Assembly: GCA_913046035.1 (NCBI GenBank)
Contig: CAJWSW010000017.1
Coordinates: 1-43,179, forward strand
Reading direction: 5' to 3'
Source: an uncultured Alphaproteobacteria bacterium
GTDB taxonomy: Bacteria > Pseudomonadota > Alphaproteobacteria > MPNO01 > UBA830
Length of the DNA: 43,179 bases
The translations under genes were made by a program, and so were the position numbers. The stretch's first letter is position 1. The number at the start of each line of letters is the position of its first letter. Below are positions 8,074 through 16,094 of the stretch, piece after piece. The notes below the pieces were generated by a model. It was not told the DNA's origin. It saw nothing but the letters and a program-made list of their open reading frames with translations, and did not search any database.

Positions 8074-9510
8074 TCATCGATATTTTTCTGGAAGATGCTC
8101 TGCGTACTTTGAGCGGATCCGGTCATCCAGCTCTTGCGACGATCTCGCAACAGCGGGAAAGGTATCCTTTCTGCGAAATGGGATGCAGGCATCTACGACC
8201 ACGCGCGAATTTCGTCGATCATAATCATCGTCGAAACACATTGGGTCGAGGTGAGTGCTCCAGCAACCATTTATTACATCAATACCCTCACGTGGATCGT
8301 GGCGCGTACACATGGCCCAGACCACGTCGTTCATATTAGCAGGGTCGATGTCATCATCGACCACTATTACCCAACGGTTCGCGTATGCGCCCGCGTGACA
8401 TTGGGAGGCCACAAGTCCCGCTTGTTTGGAGTGGCCGCCGTACATTTGTTTTATGGAGATGGTCAACCACATCCTGCTGCCGCCTGCCTCGTGCGCATAA
8501 ACGCCCTGTACGCCAGGAATACCTGCCGCTTCAAGCTGGTTCCATACGGCTGCCGCGCGATATGCTCCCATGTAATAAGTGTTGTCATTAGGTGGGACGG
8601 CGGGGATTGCGCCGGTAATTACCGGATTGTCTCGGTGCATAAGGGTTTCAATCCGTATGGCTGGCTCCGGACGTTGGCCGCCGGCATAATATCCAGTCCA
8701 TTCACCAAGTGGCCCTTCGAGGATTTCATCATCTACGTCTATAAATCCCTCAAAGGCAATCTCCGCGCTAGCTGGCACGGGCAATCCGGTTGCCGGCATC
8801 TTTATCACCTCGACGCTTTCGCCAAAGATACCACCGACGACGTCGAGTTCGTTCGTCTCATACGGCACTTCGAAGCCGCCGATCATGAACATAACCGGGT
8901 GCACGCCAGCGACTACCGCGACTGGGCATTTCTCACCCCGGTCATGATATTTCTTCATTAATAGGCGTGCATGCTTGCCTGGTGACATCATGACTGTTGC
9001 AACGCGCGGCTCGTGCGCCTGCACCCGATATGTGCCATAGTTTACCCAGCCTGAGTCTGGGTCGCGCATCGCAATTATACAGCCAGTGCCGATAAATTTT
9101 CCGCCGTCATGCTCATGCCATTTAGGCGAGGGTAAGCTTTGTATGTTGACGGCCTCACCCTCGGTGACGTTCTCGACAAGGGGTCCGCCATTTACTTCTA
9201 CGGGGGGGTGCGCTGGAGCTTCTCCAAGATAGTGGCGCCACCACTTGATTAGGTCTTCTTCGGTAGCATCAGGAGGCAAACCCAACGCTATCGCGCAGCG
9301 TGAGCGAGACATTATGATATTAGCGAGCACACGATGACCATTGGGAAATCCGGGGACGTCGTCAAACAATAGCGCCGGGTTGTCGAGATCCCGCATGAAG
9401 ATATCTACCAGACCACCGATATCTTCCTCAGTCTCGGCACCGCTGATATGTTTTAATTCTCCGATATTGTCTATCTCTTCAAGAAAGTTTCGAAGATCTT
9501 TGTTGGCCAC
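8074..9510 (-). CDS. UbiD family (prenyl-FMN) decarboxylase
   Basis: A 478-residue member of the UbiD family, reversible decarboxylases that use prenylated FMN made by UbiX. Family features are an N-terminus KDLRNFLEEID, a middle region MMSPGKHARLLMKKY, and the acidic motif EGPLGEWTGYYAGG containing the catalytic Glu. The frame is open to an ATG at 9564. However, the GTG at 9510 has AGGGAGG seven bases upstream and starts exactly where homologues start, so I chose it. No ubiX is visible. The gene is divergent from a FAH-family hydrolase, which suggests catabolism of an aromatic or unsaturated acid rather than ubiquinone synthesis. The substrate is unknown. Confidence 0.88.
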   Translation of the reverse strand: MANKDLRNFLEEIDNIGELKHISGAETEEDIGGLVDIFMRDLDNPALLFDDVPGFPNGHRVLANIIMSRSRCAIALGLPPDATEEDLIKWWRHYLGEAPAHPPVEVNGGPLVENVTEGEAVNIQSLPSPKWHEHDGGKFIGTGCIIAMRDPDSGWVNYGTYRVQAHEPRVATVMMSPGKHARLLMKKYHDRGEKCPVAVVAGVHPVMFMIGGFEVPYETNELDVVGGIFGESVEVIKMPATGLPVPASAEIAFEGFIDVDDEILEGPLGEWTGYYAGGQRPEPAIRIETLMHRDNPVITGAIPAVPPNDNTYYMGAYRAAAVWNQLEAAGIPGVQGVYAHEAGGSRMWLTISIKQMYGGHSKQAGLVASQCHAGAYANRWVIVVDDDIDPANMNDVVWAMCTRHDPREGIDVINGCWSTHLDPMCFDDDYDRRNSRVVVDACIPFRRKDTFPAVARSSQELDDRIRSKYAEHLPEKYR

Positions 9511-9662
9511 GTCGCGCCTCCCTGCACTCGATATTAATTTGTAAGCAGACAATCGAATTTTCACGTCCCGCGGTCAAGGTTCTCTGATGAGTTAGTAGCA
9601 GTCGGTATTGCAAAACAGCAGGTTACGTTCCAGAAATATTGGAAAAATTTAGGAGAGTGACA

Positions 9663-10556
9663 ATGGCAAGTTTTAAGCTTTTGAACTATGCGGGCGTTAA
9701 TGGCGAGGCGCGGCCAGGAATTCTCGTGGATGGCAATGTAATAGACCTGGTGTCGGCAGGTCTTGGTGCATCCACCTATGAATTGTTGCAAGACTGGAAA
9801 GCCAATCACGATAGGTTAACGAAAATTGCCGATGGAGCCACTTCCTATACTTCACGACCTTTAAGTGATGTCGATTTGCTTGCGCCAATCCTCTATCCGC
9901 CGGTTGTTTACAACGCCGCCGCAAATTATGTCGATCACCAAAAAGAAATGTCAGGTGGAAAACAACTGGTTAAGTCGGATACACACCCCTATTTCTTTCT
10001 AAAATCCGGTCCTCATTGTATCATCGGTCCAGGTGCCGATATCCGTCTCCCTGCTGTCTCGAACTTTATCGACTGGGAGGCGGAATTGGCGGTTGTGATT
10101 GGTAAGTCAGCGCGTAACGTGAAAGCCTCAGACGCGCTGGACTATGTCGCCGGGTATACGATATTCAATGACCTTTCCGCGCGCGACATGAAGCCTGTTG
10201 GACGAACGTTTAATGTGCATTGGTTTGCTCAAAAAAACTTCGATGGTTCTGGCCCTATGGGGCCTTGGATCGTTCCGGCTTCAGACATTACGGATCCACA
10301 TGATATCGACATTAAACTCTGGGTGAATGAAGAGCTTAAGCAAGACTCAAACTCTAAATATTTATTCTTTAATATTAACGAACAGATAGAATACATTTCG
10401 GCGCGAATGACTATGCGTCCCGGCGACGTAGTTGCTACCGGCACGCCGTCCGGTGTTGGTGCTCCTTATGGAGGACGGCTGAAACCGGGTGACACAGTGA
10501 CGATCGAAATTGGTGGCATCGGTAAGTTGGTTAATCCGGTTGTGCAGGGTGATTAA
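9663..10556 (+). CDS. Fumarylacetoacetate hydrolase (FAH) family protein
   Basis: A 297-residue enzyme of the FAH family (isomerase/hydrolase/decarboxylase of ring-cleavage products such as 2-hydroxyhepta-2,4-diene-1,7-dioate, or acylpyruvates). Metal-binding and family motifs are visible: DWEAELAVVIGKSARNV, NDLSARDM, and GDVVATGTPSGVG near the C-terminus. The ATG at 9663 has AGGAG at about -8 to -12, while an ATG at 9639 in the same frame has no such site. It is divergent from the UbiD decarboxylase with ~150 bases between starts. It is distinct from the dedicated fumarylacetoacetase at 31249. Confidence 0.88.
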   Translation: MASFKLLNYAGVNGEARPGILVDGNVIDLVSAGLGASTYELLQDWKANHDRLTKIADGATSYTSRPLSDVDLLAPILYPPVVYNAAANYVDHQKEMSGGKQLVKSDTHPYFFLKSGPHCIIGPGADIRLPAVSNFIDWEAELAVVIGKSARNVKASDALDYVAGYTIFNDLSARDMKPVGRTFNVHWFAQKNFDGSGPMGPWIVPASDITDPHDIDIKLWVNEELKQDSNSKYLFFNINEQIEYISARMTMRPGDVVATGTPSGVGAPYGGRLKPGDTVTIEIGGIGKLVNPVVQGD

Positions 10557-10659
10557 GTTTAGTTGATGAGGCATGGACACTCGATTTTGCCCTTAAAAAA
10601 TTCCGAGCAAGTTAACTTTGGTCGAAGTTTGCCGGTCTATTCGCATATTCTAGACGCGT

Positions 10660-11031
10660 CTACTTTATTGCCGCGCTTTGGTTCGAATAACTTATTGTGA
10701 CAGTGAAACTCCCCTCATTCATCGACCAATTCCAGATGTCAAATTCACGGAGCCCGGCGGCATGGAGTGGGTCTTCCATTGCAATCGCATGGGCATCCTC
10801 GAATGAATCTGCCCTAATAATGATCATGCCGGTGCGTGGCTTGTCATTTTCCTGGGGTTCCATGGGCCCGGCCGCAAATAAGATACCCTGTTTCTCAAGT
10901 TCAACCTGGCGTTCAAGGTGCTTGGGTAACAATTCCATGATCTTTTCACGTGGCGCGACCGGTCGGGTAAAAATCACATACAAATCTTTTCGTAGCATTT
11001 CGTTAGTATGGTGCGTATTTATGACAGACAT
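10660..11031 (-). CDS. YCII-related domain protein
   Basis: A 123-residue protein of the YciI-like family (ferredoxin-like alpha/beta barrel). The family core is visible as LYVIFTRPVAPREK, HLERQVELEKQGILFAAGP and ADSFEDAHAIAMEDPLHAAGL. The His and Asp of the conserved active-site-like pair (LPKHLERQ and MEDPLHAAG) are present. Members are often found with catabolic genes, and most have no known reaction. The ATG at 11031 has AGGG about 12 bases upstream, and an internal ATG at residue 12 has no ribosome site. It is convergent with the FAH gene. Confidence 0.8.
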   Translation of the reverse strand: MSVINTHHTNEMLRKDLYVIFTRPVAPREKIMELLPKHLERQVELEKQGILFAAGPMEPQENDKPRTGMIIIRADSFEDAHAIAMEDPLHAAGLREFDIWNWSMNEGSFTVTISYSNQSAAIK

Positions 11032-11085
11032 TTGCAGTTTCCCTTTCTAAGAGTTGACGCGACATTGACCTGTATTTTGCGGAAT

Positions 11086-11214
11086 TCAGCCTCCCGCAAC
11101 GGTGATCTGCTGTTCCCCATCTAACCAGATGGTGGGCGTCACGATATGTCGCAGGAAGATCGGCTCGCCGCAGATAATCAAAGATGCATCATTACTTAAA
11201 AGGGCTGCCATCAT
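11086..11214 (-). CDS. Possible small ORF, unrecognised
   Basis: A 42-codon frame runs from the ATG at 11214 (GAAGG just upstream) to the TGA at 11086. The product ends in a protein-like stretch with TPTIWLDGEQQITVAGG, but I recognise no family. It may be the tail of a decayed gene. It is the only coding-like content in the gap 11032-11432. The rest of that gap holds a five-base-pair hairpin (CGCGT/ACGCG, 11342-11357) and nothing else I can name. Confidence 0.22.
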   Translation of the reverse strand: MMAALLSNDASLIICGEPIFLRHIVTPTIWLDGEQQITVAGG

Positions 11215-11432
11215 TTGCCTTCACTCATACTTATACTGCAAGCGCTGCGCCGCCATCCATAAAACGTCTTAAACACACTGTAATAGATGACGGGCACGCG
11301 GATATTTGTTGCCGACAGCTAATTCCGGCTTTGGGTTCTTTCGCGTATTTTTACGCGCAGGATCCGGCCATTAAATCTCTGATTGATCTCCTAATGATTG
11401 AGAGATCTCATCGTTTAATCAGTGCATTTTTA

Positions 11433-12476
11433 TCACTTGTCTAACGTGTTAGGAGAGAAAACTTCGCTCAGCTCTAATTTTCGCGGCGTGAGACCTTGTT
11501 CGTAAGAATATAGCGTTAGGGCTTCAAGTTCCTCCCTGTTAGCGATTACACCCTGCTGTACCAGCGGGGTGCGGAGCGCGGCCTCAGCCTCTGGTGGCAG
11601 AAGTCCGGTTTCAAGATGGTTAACAACCATCGCCATACGCTGTTGTTCTACGTAGTTAGTCGCATCCTCGAATGCCTTAAATATATTGAGAATAGCCCAG
11701 GGGTGTTTTTCTGCGACCTCGCGTTTAATCACCATGCCATGGTTGATAGGGTAGAGATTATTTTTGTGGTAATAACGCTTGCCCTCTGCGTAAGGGTCCG
11801 GAAATAGAGGTGCAAAATCCGGATGGTTGTGGAGGTCGGCGGTACTTCGGTCAACTAAGTTGCCACCCGGCAAATAGAGCAATGCTGCGTCTAGCTCTTT
11901 TGCCAGCAACATTTCGCCCATGTTGGTCTCCGCTGGAATGCGGTGAACGGTGACCCCTTCGGGCGGTTCAAACCCAGTTGACCCGCCGTGGCTAATGTCT
12001 GGCGTTCGTTCCATCCAAAATTCCATATCCTTTGGCGCTACACCGAATTCATGCTCCAAGAACCCGCGTGACCATAGCGCCGCCGTTTGTTGGTATTCTG
12101 GAACTCCTACTCGCTTTCCGGCCAGGTCTTCCGGCTTCTTAATTCCGGCACCCTTACGAATAAGAATCCAGTTTTGGAAAAAGTAGTGGGTCGAAAAGAT
12201 TGGCAAGCCGATGAAACGATCATCGCCGCTGGCGATTGCCATTAAAAGTGACGACATTGACATTTCTGAGACGTCAAATTCGGCAAATTTGAGTTGCCGC
12301 CAAAATAGTTCTGACGGGTGTAGTTCTAACGGTGTCATCGCAATGCCGTCCGCATGAAACATGCCATCAAGGATTGGTCGTGTTCGCAGGTTCGGCGTAA
12401 GGCCGATGCTCATAGGTATTCCTCCGCTACTTGCACCGGTGCGCGGCTTTACTGTTTCGGGTCCCATAGACGACAT
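11433..12476 (-). CDS. 4,5-dihydroxyphthalate decarboxylase-like protein (PBP2 fold)
   Basis: A 347-residue protein of the NMT1/THI5-like periplasmic-binding fold. It has no signal peptide or lipobox, so it should be cytoplasmic. This combination, plus the N-terminal pattern (RTRPILDGMFHADGIAMT, EFDVSEMSMSSLLMA), matches 4,5-dihydroxyphthalate decarboxylases (Pht5-like), which carry the substrate-binding-protein fold but act as enzymes. An ABC-transporter binding protein is the alternative, though no permease or ATPase is nearby. The start at 12476 has AAGGAGAG upstream; the frame remains open to 12539 but that would overlap the upstream gene. It follows the class II aldolase-like gene by ~13 bases, so the two form one operon. 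Confidence 0.78.
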   Translation of the reverse strand: MSSMGPETVKPRTGASSGGIPMSIGLTPNLRTRPILDGMFHADGIAMTPLELHPSELFWRQLKFAEFDVSEMSMSSLLMAIASGDDRFIGLPIFSTHYFFQNWILIRKGAGIKKPEDLAGKRVGVPEYQQTAALWSRGFLEHEFGVAPKDMEFWMERTPDISHGGSTGFEPPEGVTVHRIPAETNMGEMLLAKELDAALLYLPGGNLVDRSTADLHNHPDFAPLFPDPYAEGKRYYHKNNLYPINHGMVIKREVAEKHPWAILNIFKAFEDATNYVEQQRMAMVVNHLETGLLPPEAEAALRTPLVQQGVIANREELEALTLYSYEQGLTPRKLELSEVFSPNTLDK

Positions 12477-12489
12477 TTCTCTCTCCTTC

Positions 12490-13203
12490 TTAGGTATTTT
12501 TAGCAGCGCGCCGGCACCAGGCCTCCCATGCGCGATCAAGGCTGATAGGTGCTTGCTGCATGGCTGTGCATTCCTGGATTTCGATATCGGTCAGATAGTC
12601 GGGTTCGCCGATTTGCATGGCCTGCAACTGTAGCTTAGCGTTTACCTGCAAATAAATAGCCTTCATAACGGTTTCTTCCACGGTTGCGCCGGTTACGACG
12701 CATCCGTGTCGCTTCATAAGGGCGATTGTGCCTTCGCCGAGTGCAGCCGCCAGGTCACGGCCCTGCTCCATGGTTACTACTAGGTGGTTGTTTTCGCCAA
12801 ATTTGTCGCGCATGTCCCAGACCGGAATATTACTCCCGATTGGCGCGCAAGTGTGCGTCACTGGTCGAAGCGGCGTACCCGTCGATGCAAATGGGATGAC
12901 TTCATATGAGTGATTATGAATAACGACATTTACGTCTGGGCGTTGTTCATAGATAGCACCATGGATCATCCGCTCGCTGTAGGGTCTGCGGTCGCCCGCG
13001 TTGATGGCTTCGCCGTCAAGCCTGTAGGTAACGATGTCGTCCGCTTCGATCAATTCTGGCGCCCGAGCACGCGACAAAAGATATTTCTCAGGGTCGTCTG
13101 GATGTCGAAAACTGATATGCCCAAAGGCGTCAACCACTTCCTCGTTGGCGAGGATATGATTGGCGACCACTATGTTACTTAGTGTAGCGGCATCCGTACT
13201 CAT
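12490..13203 (-). CDS. Class II aldolase/adducin family protein
   Basis: A 237-residue member of the class II aldolase/adducin family, zinc enzymes that cleave sugar phosphates or decarboxylate acids. The Zn-ligand motif HNHS and a later His (MKRHGCVV) are visible, as is the acidic PYSERMIH motif. Some family members are dihydroxyphthalate or related decarboxylases, which fits the neighbouring Pht5-like gene; this is inference. The ATG at 13203 has GGAG five bases upstream, and a GTG two codons earlier is less likely. It is divergent from the SLC13 permease. Confidence 0.85.
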   Translation of the reverse strand: MSTDAATLSNIVVANHILANEEVVDAFGHISFRHPDDPEKYLLSRARAPELIEADDIVTYRLDGEAINAGDRRPYSERMIHGAIYEQRPDVNVVIHNHSYEVIPFASTGTPLRPVTHTCAPIGSNIPVWDMRDKFGENNHLVVTMEQGRDLAAALGEGTIALMKRHGCVVTGATVEETVMKAIYLQVNAKLQLQAMQIGEPDYLTDIEIQECTAMQQAPISLDRAWEAWCRRAAKNT

Positions 13204-13215
13204 TGGCACTCCAGG

Positions 13216-13233
13216 TCTATTACACGGGTATTA
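13216..13233 (+). repeat. Imperfect direct repeat, copy 1 (candidate operator)
   Basis: TCTATTACACGGGTATTA, 16 of 18 bases identical to 13350-13367. It lies 13 bases upstream of the class II aldolase-like start codon, in a divergent promoter region. It may be a regulator site; no regulator gene is adjacent. Confidence 0.4.
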
Positions 13234-13349
13234 AGCGCAAAGTGTAAAACTTTTGACATCCCTTACCTGCAATAGTTCGGGATACATTTTGCAGCAGGGA
13301 ATGTTCTAACACAAATTTTGACGGGATTTGTTTCGTTCTGTGGGATCCG

Positions 13350-13367
13350 TCTATTACACTGATATTA
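13350..13367 (+). repeat. Imperfect direct repeat, copy 2 (candidate operator)
   Basis: TCTATTACACTGATATTA, the partner of 13216-13233 in the same orientation and 134 bases away. It lies 22 bases upstream of the permease ATG. The two copies bracket the divergent intergenic region, as paired operators would. Confidence 0.4.
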
Positions 13368-13389
13368 TCCTTAAAAAGGCGCCGTGTGC

Positions 13390-15168
13390 ATGACTTCTGC
13401 TCAAATAATTCTTTTTGTCCTAATGGGCCTTTTGTTTTTCATGCTGATTTGGGGGCGTTTCCGTTACGACCTCGTAGCTTTTTCCGCGCTGCTGATTGCG
13501 CTCGTTGTCGGCGTCGTGCCGGTTGAGCAGGCATTTTCTGGCTTTGGTCATCCGGCTACGGTTGTAATTGCTTTCGTGCTGATCATTAGCCGCGGTTTGT
13601 CAAACTCCGGCGTTGTAGAGTATGTGGCCGGCAGGTTAATCAGTACGGGGCGATCATTACTTATGCACATAAGTTTGATGTCGGCTATATCGGCGGGTTT
13701 GTCGGCTTTGATGAATAACGTTGCCGCATTGGCACTACTAATGCCAGTTGACCTTCAAGCGGCGGACAAGGAAAAGCGGAGCCCCGCGATGACCTTGATG
13801 CCTTTGTCATTTGCCTCAATCCTTGGCGGAATGATCACTTTGATTGGGACGCCTCCCAATATAATCATTTCGGCGTTTCGTGAAAAATCTCTAGGTGAAC
13901 CATACGCTATGTTTGACTTTGCACCGGTAGGTGCAGCCTGCGCCGTTCTTGGCATCCTTTTTATAGCTGTTATAGGATGGCGACTTATTCCGGCTGAGCG
14001 TTCAAGGCACGACACGGGTAAGGAGCTACTGGATCTGGAGGGTTATATCGCTGAGCTTGCGATAACCCCAGGATCGAGCGTAATTGACCAGAGGCTTGGC
14101 GATCTCGATCCCTTCGCTGAAGAGTTCGATGCACAATTTCTCGGAGTGTTTCGCTTCGCGCAGCGCCTCCCAGGCCTCGCCCGGCGCACTGTTCTGCAAG
14201 AGGGAGATGTGCTCGTTATCGAGGCAATTCCTGAAAAAATTGAAAAGCTACGTGCAGCTTTGAAGCTTGAATTTGTATCTACTGAACCAGGAAGTGATCT
14301 TTTGAACAGGTCCGACTTGGAGATGCGAGAGGTTGTTGTGCCAGACGGAGCGCGTGCGACGGGTCGCATCGCCAACGTGCTTAGCGTACTCAAGCGGAAC
14401 GGCGTCAGTTTGCTGGGTTTGTCCCGCCGGGGAAGCAGATTTCGCGACCGTCTCCGGCTTCAACAAATACAGCCCGGGGACTTGCTCCTTTTGCTTGGGT
14501 CTGCGGATTCATTGGCCGAGGTTTCACAACGGCTTGGCGTCCTGCCGTTGGCTGAGCGCGGCCTTGCTGTGCTGCAGCGGGAAAAGGCGTTGCTGGCGAT
14601 CAGCATATTCGCTGCCGCAATAATTCTAGCGAGCTTTGGCGTGGTGTACCTTACGGTTGCGCTGGGTTGTGTCGTTGCGCTGTACGTTTTGTTTGGGATT
14701 GTACCTTTACGGGAAATTTATACATCGGTGGAGTGGAGCGTAATTGTTCTTCTGGCAGCCTTGATCCCGATAGGTACAGCGCTCGAAACTAGTGGCGGAA
14801 CAGCACTAATCGCAGGGACGATAGTGTCGTTATCAGCTGGTTATTCAGCGGTGGTTGTTCTAACAATCCTGATGATTGTTACCATGACACTGTCTGATGT
14901 GATGAACAACACCGCTACAGCGGTGATCGCGGCGCCAATCGCAATCGACATTGCAACAACATTGCAAGTAAGCCCCGATCCCTTTCTGATGGCAGTCGCA
15001 GTCGCGGCGAGCTGCGCCTTTCTGACGCCGATTGGTCATAAGAATAACACCTTGATCATGGGAGCGGGCGGTTATCGGTTTGGTGACTATTGGCGAATGG
15101 GCCTGCCGTTGGAGATCCTCGTTGTCGGGGTAGGCGTGCCAACGATTTTGATTTTTTGGCCACTTTAA
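13390..15168 (+). CDS. SLC13-type anion permease with two RCK-C (TrkA-C) domains
   Basis: A 592-residue inner-membrane transporter of the divalent anion:Na+ symporter-like family. It has hydrophobic segments in residues 1-200 and 390-590, with a soluble insert between. The conserved Asn-containing hairpins are visible (NNVAALALLMPV and SDVMNNTATAVIAAP), as is IGTPPNIIISAF. The insert (~210-385) holds two TrkA-C-like regulatory domains. Substrates in the family include dicarboxylates, sulfate and other anions. Divergence from the decarboxylase pair suggests uptake of the acid they degrade (inference). The start is ATG 13390; a GTG two codons earlier is possible. No strong ribosome site is seen. 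Confidence 0.87.
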   Translation: MTSAQIILFVLMGLLFFMLIWGRFRYDLVAFSALLIALVVGVVPVEQAFSGFGHPATVVIAFVLIISRGLSNSGVVEYVAGRLISTGRSLLMHISLMSAISAGLSALMNNVAALALLMPVDLQAADKEKRSPAMTLMPLSFASILGGMITLIGTPPNIIISAFREKSLGEPYAMFDFAPVGAACAVLGILFIAVIGWRLIPAERSRHDTGKELLDLEGYIAELAITPGSSVIDQRLGDLDPFAEEFDAQFLGVFRFAQRLPGLARRTVLQEGDVLVIEAIPEKIEKLRAALKLEFVSTEPGSDLLNRSDLEMREVVVPDGARATGRIANVLSVLKRNGVSLLGLSRRGSRFRDRLRLQQIQPGDLLLLLGSADSLAEVSQRLGVLPLAERGLAVLQREKALLAISIFAAAIILASFGVVYLTVALGCVVALYVLFGIVPLREIYTSVEWSVIVLLAALIPIGTALETSGGTALIAGTIVSLSAGYSAVVVLTILMIVTMTLSDVMNNTATAVIAAPIAIDIATTLQVSPDPFLMAVAVAASCAFLTPIGHKNNTLIMGAGGYRFGDYWRMGLPLEILVVGVGVPTILIFWPL

Positions 15169-15502
15169 GTCCCGACGACCCTGATTGAGTGTCCCCTAAT
15201 TACACAGACGCTTGCTCAGGTGCCGGTATCCTCAAGAGATAGCGATTTGTTAATTATGTCTGTTCGGTTGGGGTTGATCATTTAGGTGCAGATAGTATTT
15301 GCGCCCGATGTTTTCACTTGCACTGCCAGAGAGCATTTGGGGTCAGAGCGTCGGAGCTAACTTCTAGACGCTCTTTAACTAAGCAGGCGTTTGTAAACAA
15401 ATGTCATTGGATCGTTTCGGCCATAAATAAATGCTCAGTGTTTGAAAAACGGGCGGGAAATATTTCCCGCCCGTTATTTTATTTACATGTCCAAAACACA
15501 CT
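15169..15502. other. Intergenic region, convergent gene ends
   Basis: This stretch separates the ends of the permease and the Prx-like selenoprotein gene. Apart from the palindromic terminator at 15448-15475 I see no gene, repeat or RNA. Confidence 0.6.
15448..15475. terminator. Bidirectional intrinsic terminator
   Basis: A perfect 28-base palindrome with 14-base arms (AACGGGCGGGAAAT and its complement), AT-rich at the centre and GC-rich in the stem. It is followed by ATTTTATTT on the plus strand and by TTTTT on the minus strand. It sits ~30 bases past the stop of the minus-strand selenoprotein gene, so it mainly ends that operon, and can also stop transcripts arriving from the permease. Confidence 0.85.
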
Positions 15503-15970
15503 TCAGCGCGATTCGTAGAAGTTAATCAGCTTTATCACGTCTTCCGCTTGCATTCGGCCGAGGGGACCGTCTGCGTAACTGGAAGCAATAACTTTGTTAT
15601 CGAGCCCAAGGATGAATTCGGACGGCTGAATGATCTCACGGCGGTCTTCCCACCAAGCGCCTATTGCGTTCGCGATATCGTGGGTCACGCCTTCTCCCAC
15701 TGGGAAGTTAACTTCGTCAGCAACCTGCTTTGAGTCGCCTCCTTTATCGACGCTTGCGGCGACGACCGATACGCCGATCTTGTTTAGTTCTGCCTTATGT
15801 TCTGCGAAGCCGACTAACTGCCGGCGGCAATAGGGTCACCAATGACCCCGGTAGAACAGAATGACTTTGTACTTGGTATTAAGATCCTTCGGTAGCTCAA
15901 GCGAACCACCGCCGACAAGATTTAGCGTCATTTCAGGGAAGGTGTCGCCTATCCCTAGTTTTTCCGACAT
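15503..15970 (-). CDS. Selenocysteine-containing peroxiredoxin-like (AhpC/TSA-like) protein, UxxC
   Basis: A 155-residue thioredoxin-fold protein read through one in-frame TGA (15838-15836). Before the TGA the frame gives VILFYRGHW, and after it PYCRRQLVGFAEHKAEL. The residue at 45 thus fills the first Cys of the family's W-C-P-Y-C motif, giving U45-P-Y-C48. The frame then runs on with normal redoxin sequence (ASVDKGGDSKQVADEVNFPV, PSEFILG) to a TAA. The start ATG at 15970 has GAGGAGG about five bases upstream. A SECIS-like hairpin follows the TGA, and selA, selB and tRNA-Sec are in this window. The role is probably thiol-dependent peroxide reduction. Automated calling would report two broken ORFs here. 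Sec reading is strongly supported; the enzyme activity is inferred. Confidence 0.9.
15809..15825 (-). promoter_or_regulatory. Candidate bacterial SECIS hairpin (Prx-like gene)
   Basis: Eleven bases after the UGA, GCCGG pairs with UCGGC (last pair G-U) around the seven-base loop CAGUUAG. The loop carries a GU at +18/+19. A lower stem, UGC with GCA (+7 to +9 with +31 to +33), can extend it. Position and the loop G match the known requirement for SelB binding in bacterial SECIS elements. Confidence 0.6.
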
Positions 15971-16094
15971 GTATCCTCCTCTTCGTCTAATTCGTGCGGT
16001 GGGTCTACACCACAGCAATGAAACTATGCAGGGTGATTTTCAGGAAAGCAACAGGATGGATGTATCACTGATATAGAAATTGGACTGTCGCATA

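Noticed and set aside
8134-8961. Plus-strand ORF of 275 codons
   Set aside because: Lies antisense within the UbiD gene; odd composition with many His, Cys and Tyr; a shadow frame.
11184-11444. Plus-strand ORF of 86 codons
   Set aside because: No ribosome site and no family resemblance; overlaps the end of the convergent gene.
11433-12476. ABC transporter substrate-binding protein
   Set aside because: No signal peptide, no permease or ATPase nearby, and the N-terminal pattern matches dihydroxyphthalate decarboxylases; kept as an alternative only.
15836-16018. Short ORF ending at a TGA, and a separate ORF at 15503-15700
   Set aside because: They are the two halves of one selenoprotein; the TGA sits at a redox Cys position and the frame is otherwise intact, so neither a pseudogene nor two genes.
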